A DNA stretch of 64,000 nucleotides from Boletus sp. NGJ. Taxonomy: Eukaryota > Basidiomycota > Agaricomycetes > Boletales > Boletaceae. The stretch lies in contig JAGTXK010000050.1 of the NCBI GenBank assembly GCA_019096195.1, forward strand, positions 558,001 to 622,000. The letters are read 5' to 3'. Of the stretch, positions 1 to 11,762 are shown one piece after another; positions within the stretch are counted from its first letter, which is position 1, and each line of letters opens with the position of its first letter. A program made the position numbers and the translations under genes. The notes under the pieces were generated by a model that was given only the letters and a program-made list of their open reading frames with translations, searched no databases and was not told the DNA's origin.

Positions 1-132
1 AGAAATATCCAACTGCACTACGTCCCCTCAAAAGGGAATCTGGCCGACATTTTCACAAAGGCCCTCCCCCAACCGGCTTTCATAGGCCATCATTCTCTTT
101 TAGGCCTCCAAGAGGTGACTCCTGTGCTGTAG
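1..132 (+). mobile_element. Copia retrotransposon fragment: RNase H C-terminus
   Basis: The frame starting at base 1 reads through the typical end of a Ty1/Copia polyprotein (HYVPSKGNLADIFTKALP followed by a short tail and a stop). This is the last part of the RNase H domain. The rest of the element lies outside the window. A purine-rich stretch and a TG start near 267 could mark its 3' LTR, but no second LTR is available for comparison. Treated as a fossil fragment. Confidence 0.75.
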
Positions 133-730
133 GAGGAGCCCTCACTTTTTGAATAGAGTATAAATTTGAAGTGATTTTTGCTTTTCTGTTCTTTGCTTTT
201 TCTTATCTTACTTCTCATCTATTTCTCATCCCTGCCTCAGTTTACGATCGTTGGATTGAGGAGGAGTGTTGGAGCAAGCGATCCAACGAACACTCCATCC
301 CACTGTATTTAGACTTTGGCATATCAACCAAATATACTTATATTGCGAGAATGCTCACTCACACCTCACTCTGTATGACTACAGTGTTGAGAGTGTGAGT
401 ATCCATTATTTGTTTCATATTCATATCTTACTCATCCTGTAACATAGAGCATGTTCCTACTCTAGGTATGCATTGTCAATATACTCCGTACGACTACGGT
501 GTTGAGAGTAGTATGTTCCTGCTCTAGTTCTTATAGTGACTTGGGCTTTCTAAGCACAAGCAGGGCTCATAACCTGTGGGAAGACTGTAGTCTTCAATGT
601 AGTCACTGAAGAGACTGAGCTACGGTACGAAGATTCTAAGTACCGTGATTATGTAACATGTGGCTGTACCACCATATCGTATGAAACTCCAACAGCGTCG
701 ACTAAATTCAATTTTGCTGATGCTAAACCT
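133..730. other. Non-coding stretch, probably Copia LTR/leader debris
   Basis: No gene is supported here. A purine-rich tract before 267 is followed by TGTTGGAGC, which resembles the start of a Copia LTR. A short motif (actacggtgttgagagt type) recurs at about 378-395 and 495-512. Bases 563-574 (gggctcataacc) match the initiator-methionine tRNA anticodon arm. On the reverse strand that is a Copia-type primer site, so a second, reverse-oriented Copia piece may start here. Confidence 0.35.
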
Positions 731-1487
731 GTGTCAATACCTGTTGACCCTAACACTCAGCTCTCTAAGTCCCAAAGCCCACAGACTATGACGGAAGTCG
801 CTAAGATGCATAACATCCCATATCGTCAAGCCACTGGATCGCTGATCCATCTAGCAGCTGGTACACAACCCAATATTGCTTTTGCCATGTCCTACGTCTG
901 CCAATTCAATTCGAACCCTGGCTGGGCTTATTGAGAAGCTGTCAAGAGGATCTACCAGTACCTCGTCAGTACTTGAAACTGGTCACTGACATTCAGAACC
1001 CAGAAACGCAGACTCATTGGATATGTGGACACAGATGGTGCTTCACAAGAGCATTGCCATGCCATCACAGGATTTACTTTCCTTGTTGATGGGGGAGCAA
1101 TCCTGTGGGGCTTGCAAAAACAAGAACTCGTCACTCTGTCCATAGCAAAATCTAAGTATGTCGCCGCTACACACGCTGCCAAGGAAACCATCTGGCTCCA
1201 CCATCTCATCAGCAAGATATTCCGCCCACTTGAACACCCTACCATACTCTATGGGGACAATCAAGCAGCTATCACGCTGATGAAAGATGGTAGTTTTCAT
1301 GCCTGCACGAAACATATTGACATACGCTACCATTTCATTTGCTTCACAGTTGAACAAGGTCACATATGTTTTCTATATTGTCCTACTAATAATATGGTCA
1401 CAGACACACTTACTAAAGCTCTCCCAAGCATGAAGGCCAAGCATTTTGCTGCCAAACTTGGACTATACCCTTCCACTTGAGGGGGAG
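731..1487 (+). mobile_element. Copia retrotransposon fragment: end of RT plus RNase H
   Basis: The frames from 731 show the Copia RT C-terminal signature (IPYRQATGSLIHLA ... NIAFAMSYV), then RNase H (from about 1025: GYVDTDGASQEH, ETIWLHHLISKIF, LYGDNQAAITL, TKHIDIRYHFI) and the usual end (DTLTKALP). A purine tract gggggag precedes a TG start at 1488, which is the expected boundary of the 3' LTR. Only the 3' part of the element is present and it is broken. The C-terminus differs clearly from the fragment at 1-132, so this is another Copia lineage. Confidence 0.75.
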
Positions 1488-4400
1488 TGTAGGAGTTATA
1501 TGATATATGTACACAGCATTATATAATTGAAAGGAACTTGCAATGGACGAAAGAAAGAAACCTAGACCTAATATCTCAAGCATTGCTAGCCAAAGCAATG
1601 TGCGGGAGAGAGAAAGGCAATTTCAAGGCTAGGCGAAACATGGTACTCTACTGGCTATTTATATACTACTGATAGTGGTGCACAGACCGTGCTATGCTAT
1701 GACATTGTGGGTACTGGGTATGACATCACAGGAACGGGAAAGTGTTAGTGTCCAATAGCGAAAGAAAGAAACTGATGGGACGAGATGCATGTGATATGCA
1801 CATGTAAGTGAAATGTAGTCCGGAGTGTTCTAGACGTTCTAGGCGTGGCTACGTGTGATATATCTAGGGAAACTAATAGATAGTGACAGAAGGGGAAATC
1901 TAAGTAGAGGGCTTCTGGAGGGTTCTGGAGGTGGTTCCAGTCGGAGTGCTTGGAGTGCTTGGAATGCTTGGAATGGTTCCGGTTGGGAACTCAGGATGGT
2001 TGGGGCATTCAGAATATGTACCCTATGAATAACTTGGTGATCTAGTGTGGCTTGATCAGTACTTGTGATCGGATGTGATGGGTGATCTATGGCATGGGCC
2101 AGGGATCAAGGATCAAGCAGAGGAGTTGAGGATCTGGAGGCGAACTCCTGATTAGTACTTGTGTAGTGTACCGAGCACTGCATCAGGTACAGTCTATGGG
2201 TCTTGTGTGGATACTGAGCGCTGCTTCAGGTATGTCCACAGGGTGTGGCAGTTTAGAGGCGTGCAGGCCTATGCTTGTGGCAATGAATGCTGGGGTTAGC
2301 CGTGAGGCTACTTGGTGTCATAGGTATAGCAGGTATGACGAGGGTACTACCAATAAAGGTGTACGTAAGTGTAGTTGGTTGTAGTGGTGTATCATATGAG
2401 GAAGGATATGATGAGTGGCTACTCTAGGTGTATGCGAGGTAAGGCTAGGATGGAGTTTGGTGAGTGTAGGCAAATGTATTGTCTGTAGGTGTTACGCCGG
2501 GTAACAATGTGACATGTTCCCGTATAATCAACCCTGTTTGATTATAGGACTAGCAGGATTTGAGGGGAAAATACCTCCAGAGGCCCAATGATTCCTCTGA
2601 CTGGGGACCACTGCTAGCTTTACGTAGAGTCCTGTCATTACCTCTATGACCAATGGCGGAGTCTTGGATTTACCAACAGTGGCACAATCCTCCGAGAAGG
2701 AAGGGCAGACTGGATGTGGAGGCCAGAAACTAGATCTCTGGGCTTACACAGCCTAGTGCTGGTGGCAGAGTCCCATGCTTACAGGGTCAGTGGTGGAGTC
2801 CTGACCAATATGGGCCAACCTCTGTTGGTGTTGGAGTTGCCGAAGCTTTAGAAGCGGGTAATGGAAATGAGGCCACACAAGTGCATAGTGATGAGAAGGA
2901 TGATCACAAGCACAAGGGCGATCACCTCCAGAGCATGGGGAAGGCTTCTGAGGTGAAGTGGAACTGGTAGTGAAAGAAGCTGTTAGATTACATGGGAAGA
3001 AGTGTAGATCTAGGTTAAGATTACATGAAGGGCCCATGTCCCTATTTATAGGCCTTGCCCATCTAGGGCAGGCTTCGTATTGAATATAGTAATCGTAAGT
3101 CGCAGATGAAAGATTACTATAAGAGGATCAAGGCATGAGTCAAAATGGAAGGAATAGGAACACTGGGCTGTGTATGAAAGAGCACAGCTGGGGAGGCAAT
3201 GTCTATGATCGGATCAAGAAGGAAGGCATATATTAATGAAATAGGGAAGGCAGTGTCCAGACCAAACAGGTAGCTTTCTGAAAAGGGAGTTACGAGTAAC
3301 TTCCTAGAAAGGAGGTTTCGAATGGGGTGATGCCTGAGTTGGTGTTGCAGGGGAATCACAGGGGAATCCCTGGTCCGAGTCGAAGAGTAGATTGTCCCAT
3401 AGTCCTACAGGAGGTGAGAGAAGGGGAAAAGATGTACCCCCTTCAGTAACCATAACAGTAGGTAGTGTGAGAGTGTAGAGGGGTGCTAATAGATAACAGG
3501 TATCAACAGTGAACATTTTAATAATCATAGTGGGTACTTAGCATCATTTTTGACACGCTACACCTCAGTAACTATCTACTACAGTCTACTGAGTCCTACT
3601 GCATATTACAGTTTGAACTGGTTGATCTCTGTATATGTAGCGACCTATCTTCATAACTGTTGTTCATTCATGCTTGTTGACTTTTGCAGCAGGGTTCACA
3701 ACAAGAAGGTAAAATTACTTGGTCTGATACTATCATTATTAGGGTCTTAGACCATACTTGTGTGTGATTGAGGAAAAGTGATCTGAATCTGTCTGTGTCA
3801 CCCATCTGAATCCGCTTCCTAAACTGAGATTCAGATGACACCAGATTATTGCAATGTCATTGACTATACACGACCATAGATGACCACATTTGGAAGTTAT
3901 GATTATGCAATTATAATGGTATTAATAATGCTCAGTGCCAGTATCGGAGTCTGAAACCTCTCTTTCCCTTCAACTGCACTGATGTGATTTAGACAATGTC
4001 CTCTTGCCCCTGACTACCACCTATCCTACAAGGCTATAAATTGAACCTCTGAGTCTACCTGTTGTCTATCATCTGAATTGTTGCTTCTTCTGGTCCAGGA
4101 CCTGCAAGGTAAGTGTCAATGTGATATTGTCTGTTGTTATTTTGTTCAGACATCTTAGACTGACTTGTGCAAGTTTTTTTTACCAATGTTGTTGTCAGGT
4201 CCCCACCCAATTCCCCAGAGCTTCATCATCACCACATTTTGCCCTGGTAAGTATCAACTACTTCGACATCTAATTATATCCTGACATTCAAAATTCTGTT
4301 GTATAGGTTCTGGATCTGCTTGGTCTCTCCACTCTGAATTACACCACATGAGAATTTTGGAGCTGTGAAGTGGGGTGCGATTGGTGGATGGTATTAGCTA

Positions 4401-4740
4401 AACAGAAATATAATTGCCATTGATGTGAATTGGTGTTGAACCATTAAAATGTTGACCCCCCATAAAAGTATTGTTTTGTGCCATTTATACTTGTAGTAAT
4501 GCCATTTTAATCCAGCCACCAGCATGAAAATGGTGACCCCCTCGTCGTGATGCCATTTCAATCCAGCCAACTCACCCATTTGCCCTGTGACATTATTAGT
4601 CATCGTAATGTCTCACCCAATTATGGTAATGATCATTATAATGTCGCCTGACAGCATTATCATCTTTTCTTAGTCATTAACTATACATTTACATTCAGCA
4701 CCATTGTAATACCCATTATAAGTAATTAACATGTCATCCA
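1488..4740. other. Long non-coding region of degenerate repeats
   Basis: No gene is supported. From 1488 the sequence begins like a Copia 3' LTR. From about 1528 (tgaaaggaac) to 1770 it resembles a reverse-oriented LTR of the same Gypsy family as elements D-F: same layout of TGAAAGG, an AATTTCAAGGCTAG block and a TATATA box. It is too decayed to delimit. The 2480-3540 part reads like old retrotransposon leader sequence. Around 4025-4050 there is a TATA-like stretch (ctataaattgaacctctg) that could be another LTR promoter. Between 4440 and 4580 the motifs aatggtgaccccc and ccattttaatccagcc recur imperfectly. Confidence 0.35.
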
Positions 4741-4749
4741 ATGACATCC

Positions 4750-7700
4750 AGAATTTTCCAACAATCCCTAAGTACATTGAGACAACCCCCATGTCACTGA
4801 TCCCAAAGTGGTCCTTCATCTGCTGCTTGACCCAATTGAGAAATGGGTGATTGTTGCTGGCACCAAGACCGTCATTGACATGCCAGGTGATAATGCAAGT
4901 GATGGACCTCCCATCAGAGAGTGCCTTGTGGAAGATGAAGACAGCAAAGTCAACTTTTGACTTATAGAAACCTAGGGCAATGAGAACGCCTGATAAAAGT
5001 TCATATCAATCTAGTGCTGCCTGTTTGAGTCCATAAAGCAACAACAGGAGGCAGCAAACAAGCAGAACACCGGTTGCGCTGTACTATTCAAACCCCTGTG
5101 GTTGCTTCATGTAGAGGTCTTCTTTCAGCTTCCCATGGAGAAATGCCCATTGGCATTGAAGCAATCCAGCTCTCAATCTAGCATTGCTGCTAGGGCAATG
5201 AGAGTCTTGATTGATGCCTGACGAGCGATGGAAGCATAGGTTTGATGAAAGTCTATTCCCGGCACTTGGGAAAAGCCCTGGGCCATGAGCCTGGCCTTGA
5301 ATTTTCCCCCTCCCTTGATGTTGTGAGTCTTGAATTCAAAAACCCAGTGATTCCCGATAAGCTTTCGTCTGACTGGTGATTCAACCAACTTCCAGACCTT
5401 CATCTCCCACATCATACCCAGCTCCTTCTCCATCGCTCTGAGCCAGCTTGCCTGATTGGAGCATTTGATGGCCTCATCATATGTTGCCAGTGGGATTGCC
5501 ATGTCATACCCCAGATTAGCAGGATTGTGATGGCGGTCACTCTGGATTAAAAGGTAAGCCTGCTTAGTGATGATGAAGCTGGCTTGACTCTCAGATATGA
5601 TGTCGATATGATGTTCATTGGGGGCAAGAGCATCTGCCACTTCAAGAACACTGGCCAGAGTCGCCCCCTCAGATGGCAGATGAACAGCAAGACCCACTCT
5701 AGTATGCGTGGCCTAGGCAGCAGGAAAATGATTGCGTTGCCACTGTAGCTCCATAGCATACTCTGCACCCTTCTTGGTTAAGACACAACTGTGATCAGAG
5801 CGATGCAGCAGGATAGGCGAATCAGGTATGATGACATCTTAATCCATGGGTGAGCTTGGTGGGCATGATGGTGAGGGGCGGGTTGCTGCCTCCTTGGTGG
5901 ATGACAAACCAGGCGATTCCATTTTGTCCACAGGCTCTGCAGATGGCATAGGTGACATTGCAGGGAGTTTGGGAGACGTTACACAAAGGGATTCAGAATT
6001 GTCGTGAGGATGCAACACTGATTCTTCATTGAAGATGACATCCCACACATTAAAGAATGATCCATTGCATACATCATGCAATCGCCATCCCTTCACTCCA
6101 TCAGAATACCCCATGAAGATTGCCTCACAGGAATGCAGTCCATTCTTTGGCCATACCTCCGGAGGAATGCAGGCAAAGCAGCAAGCTCTGAAGACGTGGA
6201 GATGTGAAAGGTCCAGCTTCTTCCCATGCAACATCTCAAACGGGATGTGATGTTGTGGAAGCACATGACTGGGAGTGACATTCCATAGGTATGCTATGTA
6301 AAGCATGGCCTCTCTATAGTACCTGGATGGAAGCCTTGATTGCACCAATGATGCCAATGCGCACCTCTCGATGGTCCAAACAGCACACTCTGCCTTTCCA
6401 TTCTGCTGATGCACATAAGGCACAGACCTCCCATGCTCTATCCCATGCTCTTGCAGGTACTTCTTGAACTCCTCCCCCACATATTCACTGCTGTTGTTTG
6501 ATTGTAGCACCACGGTCCATTGTCCAAACTTGTTCTTTCAACGGGCCTGCAGAATCTTCCAAGCATCAAATGCCTGATCACACATAGCCAGGAGTTGTAT
6601 GTTCAAGATATGTGTGTGGTCATTAAGAAACAAAATGAAATAACACTTGCTGTGAAGAGTCGTGGTTGGAAAAGGCCTGCATATGTCAGAGTGAACAAGT
6701 TTGAGAAAACACTGAGCAGGAGGTGAAGGGGATGGAGGATATGGTACATGTGGGTGTTTAGCCAGGATGCAGGAATCACAGCATGATTGGGATGATGCTT
6801 CATCCAGGTCCACCCCAATGGTCAAGGAGGGAAGAGACTTCCTCAAGTCTCCTCCAAGGTGACCCAGACATGCATGCCAGAGGTCCCAGGTCTGCCTACT
6901 GGGGGTAAAGGCTGTAAAAGATGTGGTATCGGTGGTGTGTTCTGAACTGATTTTGTGTGGCAGGAGAAGGAACTCAATGATCAGATGGTAGAGATCCCCT
7001 TTCATGAGTATGTCCCCAAGATGCTCTTCTATGTGGAACATCTCACACCACCCTGGATTCTCCTTGAAATGTAGCTCTCAGCCTGCACTCGTCATCTGCC
7101 CAACAGAGAGGAGGTTCACCATTGCATCAGGAGCATAGAGACAGTGTAATAACTGCACCCGATGCTGCTTCCCTCCAAGAGTCATAAGAACAACACATTT
7201 GCCATATCCCTCCATGTTCAGACTTCTGTGATTTGCAGTCATCATGTGGACACTTTGATCTGGGATATATGACCAGAAAAGACGCTGGTCATGAATCAGG
7301 TGGCTCATTGTTCCAGAATTGAGAATTATGGTGCCTGCAGACTCTGTCAATGCACTGGATTCAAATGGGGGTTCATGAATTGCTGCACAGGAGAGCTCAC
7401 GAAAGTGATGATCAGTTGGCTGTGAGGTGACCACGAAATTTGCAACTGCCGGTGAGGATGACAACATTGCCATCGCTGCAACCGATACAACTTCACTCGT
7501 TTTCACCTTCTCATCCTTCACCTTCCTTTTCTTCTGCCAAGGTGCTTGCCCTTCCAGGCCTCCCCCTTTCCTATAATAGTGCCTTGTGTCATGGTCACAA
7601 CTCTTATGTTCTGCACAGAGTGGTGTGGTGCAATACATTCTGCTGGGGTTGTTCTTAGTGTGACAAAGACCAGTCTTGGAATTGACATTGGGAGCTGATG

Positions 7701-8729
7701 TCAAGCTTTGAGCTATGTTTGCATATTCAGAACCTGATCCTAGAAGACCAGACTCTTGCAGCATCTGCATAGCTTTGTTGACAATGGTGGATGCAGCATC
7801 CTGAAAGGTGTATGCCTGACGTGGTACTCCACCCTGCAGGAGGGTGAGGAAGGGGTTTGAGGACTGTAGACCATGGGCAGTTGTTGTAGTATGACATAGA
7901 TTGGGAAGTGAGGTGGAAGTGGATGCTTGCCTGTAAGTGTTAAATGCTGAGGGAGTTGTTCCAGTGTACCCAGAGAGTTGATACGCATGAAGCGCCTGAA
8001 CACTCTGCTGCATCTCCATTTCTATTGTTTTCCTTATCACCAGCCATAGACCTGTTTGAGAAAGACCATGAAGAAGAGCATATACTGCATTGGCCTCTGA
8101 TGGCCATGCACCCATCCATGCTAGCCATTCATTAGATGATGTATGTGCTGCAATGTATTTTTCTGCATCTGCAGCCCCCTTCATTCTAAGGTTTGAGATC
8201 TGATAATGGTGAATTGAAGGAAGATGTTGCTTCAGTCATAGTGACTGGTGAGGAGCTCCCACACTTCGCATGCAGTGATTGATACATCATCAGTGATAAG
8301 TGACAGTATGGTGGAGTTGACTTTCTAAAGAATTATTGATTTAGCTAACCCATCTTCTTTAATCCAAGTCTGAATCGATTGCTGTTCAGTCGTGGTTGGT
8401 GCTCCTGAGAATATCAGCTGCAGCATTTCAGATGCGAATTTAATAAAGTCATTTGAGTCCATCCCAGTGCTGACATGATTGTAGACACCTTCTCCAAGTA
8501 GAAGGTGCTCTGTCTGACGTCTCCACTCATAGTAGTTCTCTGTCCCCATAAGTTCTGGCACATTTTCAAACTTCCCCATGATTGCGTAATTCCTGATGTG
8601 TTGTGAGTCCTGAGCGCCTGATCACCCAGTGTGCTGATCTTCACCTTCACTCTCGTTGGAGATGAGCAGGTGCAAGATTCTCCTTTCATTCTTCTAATTT
8701 GTGCTTAGGTGAGTGTGGGGCTCATAACC
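4750..8729 (-). mobile_element. Ty1/Copia retrotransposon, broken (element C)
   Basis: A reverse-strand Copia element in the canonical Copia gene order. Gag lies at about 7078-8579, with a knuckle-like Cys/His segment near 7570-7640. The protease/GAG-pre-integrase region (WDLWHACLGHL) lies at about 6538-7330. Integrase core is at 5839-6513 (NNSSEYVGEEFKKYL, VPYVHQQNGKAE). RT is at about 4750-5697 (NHWVFEFKTHN, FKARLMAQGFSQVPGIDF, AFLHGKLKEDLYMKQP). The primer site on the reverse strand is at 8717-8729. The RNase H end and the 3' LTR are not recognisable. It is a fossil with several breaks and is poor in CpG, so probably old. Confidence 0.8.
8717..8729 (-). other. Copia primer-binding site (initiator Met tRNA anticodon arm)
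   Basis: The reverse strand reads ggttatgagcccc. This is complementary to the anticodon arm of initiator methionine tRNA, the internal half-tRNA primer used by Drosophila copia and many fungal Copia elements. It lies just upstream of the gag start of element C, where a primer site is expected, and the preceding bases end in TGTCA as an LTR should. Confidence 0.6.
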
Positions 8730-8731
8730 TG

Positions 8732-8995
8732 ACACAACACAAAAACCAATATTTATGATAGGTCTGAATGTTGTATGAAATGTGAAGATTGCAGTTAAAA
8801 TTTAAGCCTGACATTTTCACAGCACTTAAACTTGAAAATTTTGCCTAATCTATATCTAAACTTCAAGCTTTTGCCTAATCTATGTCTAAACTTCAAGTTT
8901 AAGTGCCACAAAATGTCAAGACTAAATTTTAACTGCAATTTTCCCATTTCATACAACATTCAGACCCACCCTAAATATTGATTTTTGCATTGTGT
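8732..8995. repeat. 264 bp foldback (long inverted repeat) element
   Basis: The left arm starts acacaacacaaaaaccaat and the right end, read in reverse, starts acacaatgcaaaaatcaat. The arms continue to match over roughly 110 bases each (for example ctgaatgttgtatgaaat and ttgcagttaaaattta on both). Between them lies a short centre with two direct copies of a tttgcctaatcta block. It looks like a non-autonomous foldback/MITE. The target duplication is unclear (aacct occurs on both sides, at different distances). It abuts the Copia primer site at 8717-8729. Confidence 0.7.
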
Positions 8996-9139
8996 GAAGA
9001 ACCTAGGACGAATCACTAGAACTAGCTATAAGTGACAAATAGCAATAGGAAGAGATGGATGCATACCTTAGTCAATGGATGACAGTGACTGAGGTATAAC
9101 AATCTGATGTGGCAATATAAATATATGACGCATCACATG

Positions 9140-9489
9140 TGAAACAAACACAGATATTTTCTCTAAAATTATAGTAGTTAGCTAGGACTTAGCAATCCCA
9201 CAAATGCTTATGTAGTTACTCTATACCTAGGCCTTAAGTCTAGACCATATGTCATACCTTAGTCAGACTACGTCACAACCCTATACCCATAGAACAGTCT
9301 AGACCCCACTACGTCACCATACATTATACAGAACATTCTAGTAGTTTCCATGCCGACCCTAAACTGAGGACTGTAGATAATATATAAGTAGCGTAGCAAC
9401 ACTTGTATTCGATAGCTTTGGAATTCCTTTTCTCTCTTTTGGATAGCGCACTTAGCACCCCTTGAGATATTAAGACTCTTTCCCTTTCA
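9140..9489 (+). repeat. 5' LTR of element D
   Basis: 350 bp, starting TGAAACAAAC and ending CTTTCA. It contains a TATA box (tatataagta, 9381-9390), with the predicted transcript start about 30 bases downstream near 9410. The bases at 9413-9425 are complementary to the primer site right after the LTR. It matches 15880-16229 almost throughout. Confidence 0.9.
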
Positions 9490-9502
9490 AATTTCAAAGC
9501 TA
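9490..9502 (+). other. Self-primer binding site of element D
   Basis: The 13 bases right after the 5' LTR (aatttcaaagcta) pair with LTR bases 9413-9425 (tagctttggaatt). Twelve pairs are Watson-Crick and one is G-U. The LTR partner lies at the predicted 5' end of the element transcript. This is the arrangement of Tf1/sushi-type self-primed reverse transcription. No tRNA match is evident. Confidence 0.7.
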
Positions 9503-10338
9503 TTACCTCGTCCCTGGGCTCTTCGCCTCTGGACACTTCTACCGCTCTACCCCTACTTGCTTTGCCTAGTTGGCGCAAACTTTTTGCCTGCTAGTACCAC
9601 TCTCATTTCCAACCCAGACTCTCCCCGCATCCATCCTCAGAGGAACTGAGGACTCTTGTTAGCGATAAGCATAATTCCAGCCTACTAGGTGGTGGCTAGC
9701 ACGAGATCATCCTCTACTGCAGGAGAAGATAAGGAGATACCAATCACTGTTCTCTCCCCTCCCTCCACTTCCGAACACGCGGGCTCTTCATCACTGTCCA
9801 GCCCTTGCCGGACCTTAGGCTTAGAGGAACCTGTTAGCGCTTGTGATGCACTCAAGTAAAGCACTCGTCGAAGTGCTTGTCTATATGCTCGTCCGGCGTT
9901 CTAAATAAGGATAACATTGCTACCGGGCATAGAGCACTAGCCCCGCTTCTTGGGTGGTTGTCGACCCAAGTGTACGTTGGCACTATGATAGTATGCTCAG
10001 GTTCGCGTGATCACCCATGATGTCACATAGCTATGACAAGGGGGTTTATCTCGCCTTCCCTCCATGTAGCACCTTCCTGTAGTAAGGAAGTTATCCTCTG
10101 GTTCCCTCACTTCCTGACTCTCCCACTTCTAGATGGTGTGCAGTCTTTCCTGCCGTTTTCTTTTTCAAGCTGCCATCAGAACAGACGCATTCCTACCAAG
10201 TTTTCCACTGCCGTTATGTCTGGGCTCACCCTGATTATAGCCTAGTCGTCCACACCACCCTCACCACCTACTTGCTGACGCTCACCCGGTGCGTACAAAC
10301 AATCACCCACCTAGCAGAACTCGCCAGGCTCCGCCACA
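9503..10338 (+). other. Untranslated leader of element D
   Basis: This lies between the primer site and gag. No host gene is supported. The same leader, in reverse orientation, is found in element E (about 29600-30380) and element F (about 25000-25815), with shared blocks such as gagcactagccccgcttct and ccaccctgaggtc-like segments. That confirms it belongs to the element. Confidence 0.6.
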
Positions 10339-11730
10339 ATGACCACCATACCGACCCTGTACAGCCGCCCCATCTCCACCACTCCCCCTGCTCCAGGGAG
10401 TTTCATGGATCTTGCCCAGAGGGCAGCAGCCCAGGGCCTACCTACCCTCCAACTGGCCCAGCTGGCCCCAATCCTCCCCATGGCCACCCACCTGCAGCGT
10501 GAGGTGGCGCAGTACAATTTACACCAGTTGGTGCTCCAATACAACATCTGGTGCCAGTAGTTCATGGCAGACCCAGAAGCGGCTGGACCACCACCCCCAA
10601 TCGAGGTTCCATGTGTAGACCCCCCCTCTCCGAGCCCCATCAGGGTCAATATTCTGTCACCCCCCAGAACACCCTGGGTCCCTCCACAGGGCCCTCCTCC
10701 TTCCCATCCTCTGCCATCCCTGCCATCACCCCCATCCCACCAGAATTCACCTGGGCTCCTGAGGGTGCCAGTGCATGGATTCCCTCCCACTTCCCCCTGA
10801 ATTGGGAAGAGTCTGGCCTCTAAGCCAGAACACTACGACAGGAACAAAGAAAAGTTCGTGCAATGGTGGCGCACAATGACCCTCTACTTGAGCGGCTTCG
10901 AGACGGAGCCAACCAACCAGCAAAAAATACTAATCACCCTCTCCTATATGCGAGGAGACAACGCTGCCAGAAGGTTCTCAGACTTGCTGGCCAAAGGCAA
11001 TGCTTATGCCCTCATCAGTTATGAGTTCTTTGTTGACAAGCTCAAGAAGACATTCCAACCCACCGGCCTCGCCAGGCAAGCCAAACAGAAACTCTTTTCC
11101 CTCCGGCAGGGGAAGGACACTGTTGAGGATTACTTTACCCAGCTATACCAATTAGCAATGGAGGCCAAATTCAATGTGCAGATCAATGGACAAATGATCA
11201 TCAATCAAATACACCACAGGTGCAGAACGACCTGGTGGAGTACGTTGAGAGGTATAAGCCTGATCTCATCGACTCGACCGACATTCGCGAGTGGGAGCAG
11301 GCCTTTGTATGGGCAGAAGAAGTGCTTGGCGCCATCGCAGAGCGCAAGAAAGCCACCTCTATCTACGCGACGGGTCCGATCTACAATCCATGCTTCACCC
11401 CCCGTCCTCGCTATGTCCCACCACCAACTGCTCCTCCCCCCTCGGCGCCCGCATCCTCAGCAGACCGGGACGTTCCCCAGACAAGGCACTCCTATGGAGC
11501 TCAACAAGGCACGCGCAGCCGGTTTATGCAGGAAGTGCAGAAAACTGTGGCCATGTGCAGACCACCCCCCCCGCCCTTGCCCACAGGTGAGAAGCATTAC
11601 AGTAAATGGACAGGAAGTGTCCTCTGACATGTTTGCAGCCATCCGGGCCATGATGGACTCAGTGGAAGTTCCTCAGGAGGAGCCTGTAGTATACACTTCG
11701 GATGTATCGGGTTTTCAATCTGTACAGTAG
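10339..11730 (+). pseudogene. Gag region of element D
   Basis: Encodes the Gypsy capsid region. Proline-rich N-terminal frames are followed by a segment with KFVQWWRTMTLYL, FSDLLAKGNAYA and QKLFSLRQGKDTVEDYFT, which is the retrotransposon gag domain. A C-terminal knuckle-like segment follows (CRKCRKLWPCADH, spacing C-x2-C-x5-C-x2-H). The same order is present in elements E and F. Broken fossil. Confidence 0.8.
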
Positions 11731-11762
11731 ATGCCAGTCAACCTACTATACCCCCTAAGTCA

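Noticed and set aside
563-574. Possible tRNA-Met gene
   Set aside because: Only the anticodon-arm sequence is present, with no acceptor, D or T arms. It is better read as a reverse-strand Copia primer site.
8732-8995. CRISPR-like or riboswitch structure
   Set aside because: The region is one long imperfect inverted repeat with no regularly spaced units; a foldback transposon fits better.
10311-10790. A 159-codon reverse-strand frame opposite gag of element D
   Set aside because: Gly/Trp-rich shadow of the proline-rich gag sequence. The forward frame is the conserved one in all three elements.
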